From assembly GCA_963520375.1 (NCBI GenBank), contig CAUQQF010000009.1, positions 1-64,000 of the forward strand: 64,000 bases of DNA, in the 5' to 3' direction. Both the position numbers and the translations under genes were made by a program. Shown in pieces: positions 1-8,549 of this stretch. This stretch comes from JABCPE02 sp963520375. GTDB lineage: Bacteria; Bacteroidota; Bacteroidia; Flavobacteriales; Weeksellaceae. A model generated the notes under the pieces. The model worked only from the letters and a program-made list of their open reading frames with translations. It was not told the DNA's origin and did no database searches. Position 1 is the first letter of the stretch, and each line of letters begins with the position of its first letter.

Positions 1-381
1 GAATGCTTTTATTAGGGTTTATCTCCAAGTTCCTCAAAAAAGTTTAAACACGTTTGATTGTCAAATTTCATGCGAAGATAAGGATGTTTTCTCAATATTC
101 AAATTTTTTCAACAAGTGTTTTTATTGTTTTAATATAAAGATAGAGGTTATAGTGTCTCCTTACTATACCTCTTTTGCATATGTGAAATGTGATTTTTTT
201 TGTATCCCCCTTTTAATAGTTGGTTTTTATTTTAAAACTCATCGGGTAGAAAATTAGGATTTTACTTTTGTAATTAATTATTTAATAGGGAATTCTTTAG
301 AAAATAAATATTTTTCTATTTTCACAAAGAATGATTCATTATCTTTTAAAGAAATTCAATATGAATAAAATTTAGAATTAC

Positions 382-405
382 CGTGACCAAAATCGTGACC
401 AAAGC
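382..405. repeat. 12-bp tandem repeat near tRNA-Gln
   Basis: CGTGACCAAAAT is followed directly by CGTGACCAAAGC, two copies with ten identical leading bases. It sits about 25 bases beyond the terminator of tRNA-Gln. On the minus strand one frame reads Phe-Gly-His-Asp-Phe-Gly-His. Two 11-bp tandem motifs of similar design occur at 40724 and 52357. A footprint of an integrated element at the tRNA is one reading, but this is inference. Confidence 0.5.
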
Positions 406-420
406 CCCAAAATCAGTAAA

Positions 421-457
421 AATAAAAAAGCAACTACTTGATTTATAAGTAGTTGCT
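421..457 (-). terminator. Intrinsic terminator of tRNA-Gln
   Basis: A perfect 11-bp stem, AGCAACTACTT (429-439) with AAGTAGTTGCT (447-457), closes a 7-base loop. On the minus strand it is followed by a T-rich run (complement of 421-428). It lies just past the 3' end of the tRNA. Confidence 0.8.
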
Positions 458-468
458 AAAATTCAGTG

Positions 469-539
469 TAGACCCACAGGGATTCGAACCCCGACAAACA
501 GAACCAAAATCTGGTGTGCTACCGTTACACCATGGGTCT
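469..539 (-). tRNA. tRNA-Gln (anticodon UUG)
   Basis: The minus strand folds as a tRNA: acceptor arms AGACCCA (539-533) and TGGGTCT (476-470) pair over 7 bp, with discriminator A at 469. The D-arm region reads GTGTAACGGTAGCAC, and the T arm carries GGTTCGAATCC. The anticodon loop TTTTGGT places UUG in the anticodon, which decodes CAA/CAG. CCA is not encoded. It appears to be transcribed alone, with its own terminator downstream. Confidence 0.95.
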
Positions 540-673
540 TCCGTTTTAAGTGGTGCAAATATACAGACTTTATCATTAATCACAAAAATATTTTTCATTT
601 TTTTTCTAAATTAATTACAAAACATTGATAATCAATTCTATTTTTTACAAACTTCTTTTATTTTCTATTTTTG

Positions 674-681
674 TATCTTTG
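674..681 (+). promoter_or_regulatory. -7 box of the HMG-CoA reductase gene
   Basis: TATCTTTG matches the Bacteroidota sigma-A -7 box TAnnTTTG, 21 bases before the ATG. No clear TTTG is seen at -33. Confidence 0.5.
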
Positions 682-702
682 GATTTTTAAAAATTATATA
701 CA

Positions 703-2031
703 ATGAAACGCCCCATAGATGGTTTTTCCAAGCTGCCAAAACAAGAAAAAATAGACTGGCTTATCCAAGAATATTTAAAAAATGATACTGATTTCGAGTC
801 TGTTTTAAAGCAATATTGGAACGAAGATTTAGAATTACAAAAACTCCATGACGAATTCTCCGAAAATACCATTTCTAATTTTTATCTCCCGTATGGAATC
901 GCTCCTAACTTCCTGATTAACAAAAAACTATACGCCATCCCTATGGCTGTAGAAGAGAGTTCGGTAGTGGCAGCAGCAGCCAAAGCAGCTAAATTCTGGA
1001 TGGAGAGAGGCGGATTCCAAACGACCATCATCAACACGGAAAAACTCGGGCATACTCATTTTATTTTCAATGGGAACAAGGAAAAATTATTCCAGTTCTT
1101 TGATTTAACTTTAAAAGAAAAATTATTCAAAGCTACGCAGGACATCACTGCAAATATGCGCAAGAGAGGCGGCGGAATCCTAAACATTGACCTCATTGAC
1201 AAAACTGATGAATTGGAAAATTATTTTCAAATCAAAGCAAGTTTTGACACTCGGGATTCTATGGGAGCGAATTTCATCAATTCGTGTCTGGAAGTATTTG
1301 GAAAAACACTGAAAGAAGAAATTTTTGAGTCAGAAATATTCAGCGAAGAAGAAAAAAACTCCCTGCAAATCATCATGAACATTCTATCCAACTACACTCC
1401 TGAATGTTTAGTAAGAGCCGAAGTTTCCTGTAAAATAGAAGAATTAGGGAATAATGACGGCATCTCGCCAGAAGAGTTTGCATGGAAATTCAAACAAGCG
1501 GTAACGATTGCAGAAATAGACACCTGCCGAGCAACTACGCATAATAAGGGCATTATGAACGGTGTGGATGCTGTGGTTATCGCAACAGGAAATGACTTTC
1601 GAGCAGTGGAGGCCTCCGTGCATGCCTACGCAAGTAAAAGCGGTAAATACAGCTCACTAAGCCACTGCACAATAGAAAATGGGATATTTCGATTTTGGAT
1701 AGAACTGCCTATTTCTGTGGGAGTTGTGGGAGGACTCACGAGCCTTCATCCATTGGTAAAATTCTCTTTGGCTCTTTTAGGAAAACCTAATGCAAAGGAA
1801 CTGATGGGCATTTTAGCAGTGTCTGGCTTGGCTCAGAACTTCGCTGCACTTCGCTCACTGGTCACCACCGGCATCCAAAAAGGACACATGAAAATGCATT
1901 TATTCAACATTCTAAACCAACTGGGCGCGAACGAAGAAGAAAAAAAACTGATTTCCGCTACAATGCAAGATAAAACCCTAAGCTACAGCGACATAGCTTT
2001 GGAATTAGAAAAACTAAGAAAACAAAAATAA
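703..2031 (+). CDS. mvaA: Hydroxymethylglutaryl-CoA reductase, class II
   Basis: Interconverts HMG-CoA and mevalonate with NAD(P)(H). The 442-residue soluble protein has the class II layout and no membrane anchor. The expected catalytic residues are in place: Glu in AVEESSV (84-85), DSMGAN (186-191), Lys283 in HNKGIMNG, Asp299 in GNDFRAVEA and His396 in IQKGHM. Class II enzymes were first described as degradative, but flavobacteria use the mevalonate route for isoprenoids, so the biosynthetic direction is likely here (inference). Monocistronic: a promoter box lies just upstream and a terminator follows the stop codon. Convergent with the M1 peptidase. Confidence 0.95.
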   Translation: MKRPIDGFSKLPKQEKIDWLIQEYLKNDTDFESVLKQYWNEDLELQKLHDEFSENTISNFYLPYGIAPNFLINKKLYAIPMAVEESSVVAAAAKAAKFWMERGGFQTTIINTEKLGHTHFIFNGNKEKLFQFFDLTLKEKLFKATQDITANMRKRGGGILNIDLIDKTDELENYFQIKASFDTRDSMGANFINSCLEVFGKTLKEEIFESEIFSEEEKNSLQIIMNILSNYTPECLVRAEVSCKIEELGNNDGISPEEFAWKFKQAVTIAEIDTCRATTHNKGIMNGVDAVVIATGNDFRAVEASVHAYASKSGKYSSLSHCTIENGIFRFWIELPISVGVVGGLTSLHPLVKFSLALLGKPNAKELMGILAVSGLAQNFAALRSLVTTGIQKGHMKMHLFNILNQLGANEEEKKLISATMQDKTLSYSDIALELEKLRKQK

Positions 2032-2037
2032 TATTAT

Positions 2038-2066
2038 AAAAAAATCCCTATTAAAGGGATTTTTTT
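2038..2066. terminator. Bidirectional terminator
   Basis: AAAAAATCCC / GGGATTTTTT form a stem around a short A/T loop (2049-2055), with A and T runs on the two sides. It serves the converging HMG-CoA reductase and M1 peptidase genes; the peptidase stop codon lies in the T run. Confidence 0.85.
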
Positions 2067-3678
2067 ATTTTTTCAAAACTTCTATATAGTAGTTGTCATC
2101 TATTTCCACAGCCTTATCATTAGCCAAAGTGACAGTCTGCCACTCCTGAGTAGGAGCTATATGGGTAGAATGGCTTTTTAGTTTCACAGGCATTCTGAAA
2201 TTCTTTATCGTGTTATTCCAGCGGAATTTCAGCTGATTTCCTTTTTGCTCATATTCCAGCTGTGGGATTTTTGTCGTTCGCAAATACTGATCAAAAACAA
2301 GTGAAAAATCTATCCCTGCTTTTTTGCTGATATAATCTTCTATCTGCTTAGAGGTCACTATTTTATGATAAAAATCCGTATTCATTCCCAGCAAAATTTG
2401 TCTGAATTTTTCATCATTATTGATAACCTGCCTGATGGTGTGTATTATATTTGCTCCTTTTATATATTGGTCCATACTACCCGTTTTTCTCACACCATAC
2501 GCTCCTATGATAGGTTCATCATTCAGGATATTTTTTCTAAGTCCCTTTATATAGGTGTTTGCAGCGTTTTTGTCCATATAATTTTCCGTGAACAAGACTT
2601 CTGAATAAGTCGTAAAAGCCTCATGTATCCACATATCAGCTTTATCTTGAGCTGTGATATTATTCCCAAACCATTCGTGACCGCTTTCATGAACGATGAT
2701 AAAATCCCAATACAAGCCCACGCCAGTTCCTGACAAATCCCTTCCATAGTAACCATTCTGATAGCCGTTTCCATACGCTACATTACTCTGGTGCTCCATT
2801 CCTAAATATGGAGATTCTACCAGTTTGTAGCCGTCTTTATAGAAAGGATACCCACCGAACCAATGTTCAAAAGCTTTGAGCATAGGTTTTACCTGCTGGA
2901 ACTGCTTTTGGGCTTTTTCTAAATTATAATCCAAAACCCAATAGTCCAAAGTTAGCATTCCCCTCTTACCCAAATATTCATCAGAAAAATGAACATATTT
3001 CCCAATGTAAGGAACGATATTATATGAGTTTATAGGATTTTTGACTTCCCAAGTAAAGATGTTTTTGTCCTTTTTAACGCTCCATTCTACTAATTTCCCA
3101 TTTCCTACTCCCACCAAATCTTTCGGAGTAGTGATAGCGAGGGTCATTCCCATATCTGGCTCATCGCCCCAGTATTCCTTTATTGGAAGCCACACGCTCG
3201 CTCCTATTCCTTCGCAGGCTACGGACATCCACGGATTTCCTTTTTCATCTTGTGTGAAAACCCAGCCGCCATCCCAAGGCGCGTTTTTAGCGATGGTAGG
3301 ATTTCCGCTAAAATCTATTTCCAAAGTATGCGTCTGTCCTTTTTTAAAACTTTCTTTCGTTTCCAAAAAAATGAAATTACCATCTACTTTTGTAGATTTT
3401 ATTCTAAAACTGGAGCGAATGCTGTCATACTTCATCGGCTGCTGCAAATCTATCTGAAAAACAGGGTTTCTCACAGATTTTGCTATCTTGAATGTTATTT
3501 TATTGCTCCCTTTCAGGCTTTTTTGTTCATAGCTGGGCTCTACTTTCACATCATACCTCTGCACATCCCAAAAATCACGATATGCAGTATTAGAACCCAA
3601 AAGCGTGTCTTTTTTTGTAAAATTTTGACCAAAAGCCAAATACACTGAAAATAGAAACAACAATTTTATTATCCTCAT
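2065..3678 (-). CDS. Secreted M1-family zinc aminopeptidase
   Basis: Predicted to remove N-terminal residues from peptides outside the cytoplasm. A signal peptide (hydrophobic residues 5-16, ending at FGQ) starts the 537-residue protein. The zinc site HESGH (330-334) with the third ligand Glu353 in WIHEAFTTYSE is intact. The substrate-binding GAMEN loop is replaced by GMEHQ (293-297), as in several Bacteroidota M1 members. It is shorter than E. coli PepN (about 870 residues), so the large C-terminal helical domain is missing, as in the small secreted M1 group. No T9SS C-terminal domain is visible. Monocistronic. Confidence 0.9.
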   Translation of the reverse strand: MRIIKLLFLFSVYLAFGQNFTKKDTLLGSNTAYRDFWDVQRYDVKVEPSYEQKSLKGSNKITFKIAKSVRNPVFQIDLQQPMKYDSIRSSFRIKSTKVDGNFIFLETKESFKKGQTHTLEIDFSGNPTIAKNAPWDGGWVFTQDEKGNPWMSVACEGIGASVWLPIKEYWGDEPDMGMTLAITTPKDLVGVGNGKLVEWSVKKDKNIFTWEVKNPINSYNIVPYIGKYVHFSDEYLGKRGMLTLDYWVLDYNLEKAQKQFQQVKPMLKAFEHWFGGYPFYKDGYKLVESPYLGMEHQSNVAYGNGYQNGYYGRDLSGTGVGLYWDFIIVHESGHEWFGNNITAQDKADMWIHEAFTTYSEVLFTENYMDKNAANTYIKGLRKNILNDEPIIGAYGVRKTGSMDQYIKGANIIHTIRQVINNDEKFRQILLGMNTDFYHKIVTSKQIEDYISKKAGIDFSLVFDQYLRTTKIPQLEYEQKGNQLKFRWNNTIKNFRMPVKLKSHSTHIAPTQEWQTVTLANDKAVEIDDNYYIEVLKK

Positions 3679-3809
3679 AAGTTTAACTTTTTTAAAGGCA
3701 TAAAGTTATTAAAATTAAAGTTAATTTTTGTATTTTAGCCAAAAGTTTTTGGGATTTTAGACTTTTCTATTTTCCCTGTTTTTTGAAATTTTTATTAAAT
3801 CTTTTATTT

Positions 3810-4160
3810 ATGCAAAAATCAAACAAACCCATTGCAGGCTACCATTTATTAATGATTCTTTCGGCTGTAGACCACGAATTTTCACCAAAAGAAGGGCTAA
3901 AAATACAAGAATACCTTTCGGAAGAATTTCCGTTCAGAATCAATCTTGATAACGAGCTGGAAGTCATCGCTTCTCTGCAGCCAGAGGAGTGGAAAGACCA
4001 TTTTGAATTCCATGCGCGCTGTTTCTATGATGATTCCACCGAGGAGGAAAGAAAAAACTTCGCCGAGTTTGCAAAAACGCTTATCAAAGCCGATGAACAG
4101 GTAACCGAGCGCGAGCATCAGTTCTATAAACTGATGAAAACCATCTGGAAAATGGATTAA
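3810..4160 (+). CDS. TerB-like small helical protein
   Basis: A 116-residue, acidic, probably all-helical cytoplasmic protein. The pattern ILSAVDHEFSPKEGLKIQEYL followed near the end by LIKADEQVTEREHQFYKLM resembles the TerB/tellurite-resistance-associated fold, whose paired acidic loops bind metal. I chose the ATG at 3810, because the nine extra residues of the upstream in-frame ATG (3783) are hydrophobic and unlike the family. It is the first of three co-directional genes (TerB-like, TonB-C-like, tpiA). The physiological role is not known from the sequence. Confidence 0.6.
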   Translation: MQKSNKPIAGYHLLMILSAVDHEFSPKEGLKIQEYLSEEFPFRINLDNELEVIASLQPEEWKDHFEFHARCFYDDSTEEERKNFAEFAKTLIKADEQVTEREHQFYKLMKTIWKMD

Positions 4161-4226
4161 GTTAAGGAAAAAAGCTGGATTTAAAGTAAAAAATACAGAA
4201 TTTCATTAAAAATAAAACGAACTGTT

Positions 4227-4799
4227 ATGAAAAGGTTTTGGTCATTTTTACTCATTATTTTGTTTTTAGGATTTTCAGCCCATGTACAGGCTCAGAAAAA
4301 AGGTAAGAAGTCCTATAAAAAACGCCATAAAACAAAGAAAAGCCCGTCACTTCCCTACAGCTATTATCTTCCTGTAGAACCTCCACATTGTGGGCTTTCC
4401 AAAGCTGATGAGGAACTGGAGGAACTGGATGAAAACATAGATTATCTCATTATGCAAGTAGACGAACCGCCCATTTTTGAGGTATGCAAGGATAATATTA
4501 ACAAGAGAAAATGCTTCCAAGACCAGCTGGAACAGCATGTGAAGATACATTTTAACCCAAATAATATTGATGCCGAAAAAAGCAAAGTGTATAAAGTGTA
4601 TGTAGCTTTCAGGATTGATAAAACAGGCGAAGTGGAGGTGCTTTTCAGCAGAAGTGAAAACGAAACGCTCAAAAAAGAAGCGGAAAGAATTATCAGCCTC
4701 CTGCCAAAGTTCATCCCTGCCAAAAAAAGAGGCAAAAATGTGAAAACATACTATATAAAAAGTATTTTCTTTGAAAATAAAAATATTAAAACTGATTAA
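4227..4799 (+). CDS. Secreted protein with TonB C-terminal-like domain
   Basis: A signal peptide (residues 1-22, ending VQAQ) is followed by a very basic stretch rich in Lys (23-42) and then, from about residue 80, a TonB-type C-terminal domain. The pattern is PIFEVC, KRKCFQDQLEQHV, a VYVAFRIDKTGEVEVL strand pair and AERIISLLPKFIPAKKRGK. Two cysteines 11 residues apart are typical of this Bacteroidota subgroup. Classical TonB has an uncleaved anchor and a Pro-rich spacer; neither is obvious here, so it may be a stand-alone periplasmic TonB-C protein rather than an energy transducer. It lies 20 bases upstream of tpiA. Confidence 0.7.
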   Translation: MKRFWSFLLIILFLGFSAHVQAQKKGKKSYKKRHKTKKSPSLPYSYYLPVEPPHCGLSKADEELEELDENIDYLIMQVDEPPIFEVCKDNINKRKCFQDQLEQHVKIHFNPNNIDAEKSKVYKVYVAFRIDKTGEVEVLFSRSENETLKKEAERIISLLPKFIPAKKRGKNVKTYYIKSIFFENKNIKTD

Positions 4800-4819
4800 T
4801 AACAATAAATAAAATAATT

Positions 4820-5578
4820 ATGAGAAAAAACATCGTCGCTGGAAACTGGAAAATGAACAAAAATTTCCAAGAAGCAGAAGCCCTTATGCGTCAGTTAGCC
4901 GAGTACAAAAAGAATAACAAAACCAACTGCGAGGTGTATATCGCTCCACCGAGTCTTTATCTCACCACAGCTAAAAATATTTTTGCTAATGATGAAGTAA
5001 AAGTCTTCTCGCAAGACATTTCCGAGCACGACAAAGGCGCCTACACTGGCGAAATTTCTGTAGAAATGATAAAATCAGCTGGACTAAATGGAAGCATCGT
5101 AGCGCACTCCGAGAGAAGACAATACCACAACGAAACCGACAGCCATGCAGCACAAAAAGTAAAAAACCTACTGAATGCAGGACTTACGCCTATCTACTGC
5201 AATGGAGAAACTCTGGAACAAAGAAAAGCTGGACAGCACCTCGATGTAGTGAAAAAACAAACTGAAACGGCACTGTTTGAGCTTTCTGCTGAGGAAATCA
5301 AAAAAGTGGTTATCGCCTACGAACCTGTTTGGGCTATCGGAACAGGAGAAACTGCTACGCCAGAACAGGCGCAGGAAATCCACGCTTTCATCCGAAACCT
5401 TATCACTGAGAAATACGGAAAAGACACCGCTGATGAAATCTCCATTCTCTACGGAGGTTCGGTAAAGCCAGACAACGCAAAAGAAATCTTCTCACAGCCT
5501 GATATAGACGGCGGACTTATCGGTGGTGCATCGCTGAAAATAGAAGATTTTTCTAAAATCATCAAGGCTTTTAACTAA
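4820..5578 (+). CDS. tpiA: Triosephosphate isomerase
   Basis: Interconverts dihydroxyacetone phosphate and glyceraldehyde 3-phosphate in glycolysis and gluconeogenesis. At 252 residues it has the standard TIM-barrel length. Catalytic residues are visible: Asn9 and Lys11 in GNWKMN, His96 in AHSERR, and Glu168 in AYEPVWAIGTG. The phosphate-binding YGGSVKPDNA and GGLIGGASL segments are intact near the C terminus. It is the last gene of a three-gene co-directional run and is followed by a hairpin. Confidence 0.98.
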   Translation: MRKNIVAGNWKMNKNFQEAEALMRQLAEYKKNNKTNCEVYIAPPSLYLTTAKNIFANDEVKVFSQDISEHDKGAYTGEISVEMIKSAGLNGSIVAHSERRQYHNETDSHAAQKVKNLLNAGLTPIYCNGETLEQRKAGQHLDVVKKQTETALFELSAEEIKKVVIAYEPVWAIGTGETATPEQAQEIHAFIRNLITEKYGKDTADEISILYGGSVKPDNAKEIFSQPDIDGGLIGGASLKIEDFSKIIKAFN

Positions 5579-5599
5579 TTAAATTTATACAAAATCCAA

Positions 5600-5650
5600 G
5601 GTGTAGCTGGTAAAACTAAAAAAAGTTCCTGCCGCTACACCATTTTTAAA
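5600..5650 (+). terminator. Probable terminator after tpiA
   Basis: GGTGTAGC (5600-5607) pairs perfectly with GCTACACC (5634-5641). The 26-base loop can itself partly fold (AACT/AGTT), and a short T run follows. Confidence 0.55.
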
Positions 5651-5728
5651 TAAAGCTGATATTTAAATTAAAAATCGTGGTTTTATCATTAAGTGAATAA
5701 CCACACAAAAGATTGTTTTACTAAATAT

Positions 5729-6301
5729 ATGGAAATACTACTTGCCACACACAACGAGCATAAAAAAGATGAAATCCAAGAAATTTTAAGCGAAAAATAT
5801 CATGTTACCAGCCTTACTGATTATCAGCTCTTTGATGAAATCGAAGAAAACGGAACTACCTTTCACGAAAATGCCCTTATCAAAGCTAAATATTGTTTTG
5901 AGAAAACAGGAAAACCAAGCGTAGGAGATGACAGCGGTCTGGTTATCCCAGCTTTGGACGGAAGACCTGGTATTTTTTCGGCAAGGTATGCAGGGAAACA
6001 TGATTTTGAGGCGAATATACAAAAAGTCCTCACCGAAATGCAGGATATAGAAGACCGCGAGGCATATTTCATCACGGTAATGTGCTTGGTGGATGAAACA
6101 GGAGAAAACTATTTCGAAGGCAGAGTATACGGCACTATTTCCAAAGAAAAAAGAGGCGAAAAAGGCTTTGGGTATGACCCTATTTTCATTCCAAAAGGCT
6201 ATGAAATTTCTTTTGCCGAGATGCCTCCAAAACAAAAAAACAGCATCAGCCACAGGTCTGAAGCAGTGGGCAAATTTTTAAAATTTTTAAACAAGGAATA
6301 A
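5729..6301 (+). CDS. rdgB: Non-canonical purine NTP pyrophosphatase (RdgB/HAM1)
   Basis: Hydrolyses dITP, ITP and XTP to the monophosphates, keeping deaminated purines out of DNA and RNA. The N-terminal LLATHNEHKKDEI is the family's nucleotide-binding motif (usually ATxNxxK). VGDDSGLVIPALDGRPGIFSARYAG carries the catalytic acidic residues, and GFGYDPIFIP and SHRSEA close the active site. I start at ATG 5729: the 12 residues before it in the open frame are not family-like. At 190 residues it is the normal size. Five bases separate it from the next gene, so the two are probably cotranscribed. Confidence 0.93.
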   Translation: MEILLATHNEHKKDEIQEILSEKYHVTSLTDYQLFDEIEENGTTFHENALIKAKYCFEKTGKPSVGDDSGLVIPALDGRPGIFSARYAGKHDFEANIQKVLTEMQDIEDREAYFITVMCLVDETGENYFEGRVYGTISKEKRGEKGFGYDPIFIPKGYEISFAEMPPKQKNSISHRSEAVGKFLKFLNKE

Positions 6302-6306
6302 AAAGA

Positions 6307-7389
6307 ATGACTAAACAGGATTATTCCAACCAATGGCTGAAAGACTTGAAGCTCAGCAGACCTCTCATCATCACTGGCCCTTGTAGTGCTGAAACCGAGG
6401 AGCAAATGCTGAAAACAGCCAAAAACCTGAAAAACAGCGAAATAGACTTCTTACGAGCAGGCATCTGGAAACCTCGGACGCGTCCAGGTGGTTTTGAGGG
6501 CGTGGGAGAAATCGGGCTGAATTGGCTGAAAAAAGTAAAAGAAGTCACAGGACTGAAAACCGCCACCGAAGTAGCCAACCGAGACCATATAAAACTAGCG
6601 CTGGAATACGATGTAGATTTGCTTTGGATAGGTGCTAGAACTACGGTAAATCCGTTCATTGTCCAAGAAATAGCCGATGAACTAAAAGGAACTAACAAAA
6701 TAGTACTTGTCAAAAATCCCGTAAATCCTGACCTCACCCTATGGATAGGAGCTTTGGAACGGCTGAAAATGGCTGATATAGAGAAACTTGGTGCCATACA
6801 TCGTGGATTTTCCTCCTATGAAAAATCTAAATACCGTAACATTCCTGAATGGCAGATTCCGATAGAACTGAAAAATATTTTCCCAAATCTGCCCATCATC
6901 TGCGACCCCTCGCACATCTCAGGAAACCGAGAACTGATAAGCGAAATCTCGCAAACAGCATTAGACCTCAATTTTGATGGGCTGATGATAGAGTCTCACT
7001 GCTCCCCAGAGAAAGCATGGAGCGATGCCCAGCAGCAGATTACACCAGAGACCCTTTCGGAAATGCTGCAAAAACTGGTTCTTCGCAGAGAGAATACGGA
7101 AGAAATTGATTTTCAAATACAACTGAAAACCCTCCGTTCACAAATTGACATTCTGGATGAGCAGCTGCTGGATTTGATAAGAAAAAGAATGGAAATCGCT
7201 GATAATATCGGCAAACTCAAAAAACAAAAAAATATATCTGTCCTCCAAAACAAACGCTGGAACGAGATAATAGAACGAATGAAAATACTTGGAAAAGAAA
7301 AAAATCTTTCAGAAGAGCTGATTATCAGAATATTCAAAGCTATACACCAAGAGTCCATCGACAGACAGGAAGATATTTTATCCAAATAA
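6307..7389 (+). CDS. Bifunctional DAHP synthase / chorismate mutase
   Basis: Catalyses the first step of the shikimate pathway (PEP plus erythrose 4-phosphate) and, with its C-terminal domain, chorismate to prephenate. Residues 1-260 are a type Ibeta DAHP synthase: GPCSAET, AGIWKPRTRPGGFEG, TEVANRDH, VKNPVNPDL, CDPSHISG and MIESHCSP, the Cys and His being metal ligands. Residues 270-360 form an all-helical AroQ mutase with LRSQIDILDEQLLDLIRKRMEIADNIGKLK. In Bacillus the order is reversed; a C-terminal mutase is known in other Bacteroidota, where it also serves feedback control (family knowledge). Ends at a strong terminator. Confidence 0.95.
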   Translation: MTKQDYSNQWLKDLKLSRPLIITGPCSAETEEQMLKTAKNLKNSEIDFLRAGIWKPRTRPGGFEGVGEIGLNWLKKVKEVTGLKTATEVANRDHIKLALEYDVDLLWIGARTTVNPFIVQEIADELKGTNKIVLVKNPVNPDLTLWIGALERLKMADIEKLGAIHRGFSSYEKSKYRNIPEWQIPIELKNIFPNLPIICDPSHISGNRELISEISQTALDLNFDGLMIESHCSPEKAWSDAQQQITPETLSEMLQKLVLRRENTEEIDFQIQLKTLRSQIDILDEQLLDLIRKRMEIADNIGKLKKQKNISVLQNKRWNEIIERMKILGKEKNLSEELIIRIFKAIHQESIDRQEDILSK

Positions 7390-7395
7390 AAAAAT

Positions 7396-7427
7396 GGTAA
7401 TTCTAAAATTAGAATTACCGTTTTTTT
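7396..7427 (+). terminator. Intrinsic terminator
   Basis: GGTAATTCTA (7396-7405) pairs with TAGAATTACC (7410-7419), followed by G and seven T. It directly follows the DAHP synthase/chorismate mutase stop codon. Confidence 0.85.
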
Positions 7428-7485
7428 GAATTTTCTAAATATGTTGATGATTTAAGTTTAATTAAATAAATCAAAAAATTCTCAC

Positions 7486-8259
7486 CTACCCCAAGAAACC
7501 TTTATCAAAACTATCTCTCGCCTCCTCGTATCCTATTTGGAAGATTTCATCCATTTTACTCTTTTTAGTCTCGAAAGTGCTGTAATTAGATAATTTCAGA
7601 GAATCTATAAGCCAGTCACAATAAGCAAATTTGTAAGTTTCTACCCTATGAGACAGCAGGTCAAACGCCCGATAAGTAACGGATTTTATGGAATTCATCT
7701 GATTTTGTTTCACTTCTTGCGGTAAAGAAAGATAAACGCCTATCATCTTCTCACACCTGTCTCGTATGATATCCGCAGGGAAATTATTAAGAATTCCGCC
7801 ATCGCTGTACAGCACCCCGCCGAACATATACGGCGTAGCAATCCCTGGGAAGCTGGATGAAGCGATGATGGCATCTATCACTCTGGTTTCTTTACCAAAA
7901 ATTTTCAGTTCCCCAGTCACGATATCCGTAGCGGTGATGTTCACTTCCTTTTTTAAATCACCTATCTTCATATTCCCAAAAATAGGTTTTAGATATATTT
8001 TAAAAACAGCGGAATTAACAAGCCCAGGTTTATTAAATGCAATATGTTTCCAATGAAAAAAATACACCGATTTAAAGAAATCCAAAATCTCCTTTGGTGT
8101 TTTTCCTACCGCGTAGAGACAGCTCACAATAGCCCCCACACTCGCCCCTGCCAATATCTCTGGCTGGATTCCTTTTTCCTCAAGAAATTTTAGCACTCCT
8201 GCATGAGCCACTCCCTTTGTCCCACCGCCAGACAGCACCAATCCTAATTTATTATTCAT
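7486..8259 (-). CDS. Patatin-like phospholipase (RssA type)
   Basis: Predicted serine acyl hydrolase acting on phospholipids or related esters. Residues 7-20 hold the oxyanion-hole glycines (LVLSGGGTKGVAHAG). The nucleophile elbow GASVG is near residue 40, and the dyad Asp lies in YSDGGILNNFP near 150, so the catalytic machinery is complete. At 257 residues it is a minimal single-domain patatin with no signal peptide. Its start lies 2 bases after the stop of the last of four paralogous small membrane-protein genes, so they are probably cotranscribed; this suggests a membrane-linked role (inference). Confidence 0.88.
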   Translation of the reverse strand: MNNKLGLVLSGGGTKGVAHAGVLKFLEEKGIQPEILAGASVGAIVSCLYAVGKTPKEILDFFKSVYFFHWKHIAFNKPGLVNSAVFKIYLKPIFGNMKIGDLKKEVNITATDIVTGELKIFGKETRVIDAIIASSSFPGIATPYMFGGVLYSDGGILNNFPADIIRDRCEKMIGVYLSLPQEVKQNQMNSIKSVTYRAFDLLSHRVETYKFAYCDWLIDSLKLSNYSTFETKKSKMDEIFQIGYEEARDSFDKGFLG

Positions 8260-8261
8260 AT

Positions 8262-8549
8262 TTATTTCAGTATAAAAGATATAAAAGTGATGATTAAAAA
8301 TATGATAAAAAGAAAAATAAATAAAACAAAAAGACTCATTTTAGCTTTGTCTTTTTCTTGTTTTCTATACAAAAATACTGAATCAAAAATCAATCCTAAA
8401 ATAACCGAAACTATTGTAAGAAAGATAAAGAAAAACACTATAATGCCTACATCTATTACTGCATTTGTAAAGAAAATAAAACTAAGTAAAAAAATAGCTA
8501 TGAATGCCATAATTACTACTAAGATTCTTTTTAAAAAATGTTTCATCAT
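8262..8549 (-). CDS. Small three-helix membrane protein, array copy 1
   Basis: A 95-residue protein from an unrecognised family, present here as four tandem copies. Three hydrophobic segments can be seen (about 8-27, 32-55 and 70-93). The loop DSVFLYRKQEKDKAK between the second and third is strongly positive, which suggests the N terminus and this loop are cytoplasmic. The family signature is M-x-KHFLKRI at the start, VILGLIFDS after segment 2 and DKAK-x-SLxVLFIFLF in segment 3. ATG 8546 is an equally good start. It ends 2 bases before the patatin gene. Confidence 0.75.
   Translation of the reverse strand: MMKHFLKRILVVIMAFIAIFLLSFIFFTNAVIDVGIIVFFFIFLTIVSVILGLIFDSVFLYRKQEKDKAKMSLFVLFIFLFIIFLIITFISFILK

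Larger units (their letters stand above)
1..468. other. Left-end intergenic region, no convincing gene
   Basis: AT-rich stretch with no protein gene I can support. A 67-codon plus-strand frame at 54-257 is Phe/Cys/Tyr-rich and looks like chance. On the minus strand a 19-codon frame runs from ATG at 71-69 to TAA at 14-12; TATCTTCG, one base off the -7 box TAnnTTTG, lies just upstream with a TTTG about 20 bases further up, so a short transcript leaving the window leftward is possible. A 12-bp tandem repeat (382-405) and a tRNA terminator (429-457) occupy the right part. Confidence 0.5.

Noticed and set aside
54..257. 67-codon plus-strand open frame
   Set aside because: Composition (Phe, Cys, Tyr, Ile) is that of random A/T-rich DNA; no promoter, no motif, and it overlaps the better minus-strand promoter-like site.
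371..383. TTTAGAATTACCG shared with the terminator arm at 7409-7420
   Set aside because: The 12-base match is A/T-rich, lacks the partner arm at 371 and has no hairpin there, so chance is the simplest reading.
382..405. 12-bp tandem as a CRISPR remnant
   Set aside because: Only two adjacent copies without a spacer, far too short for a CRISPR repeat.
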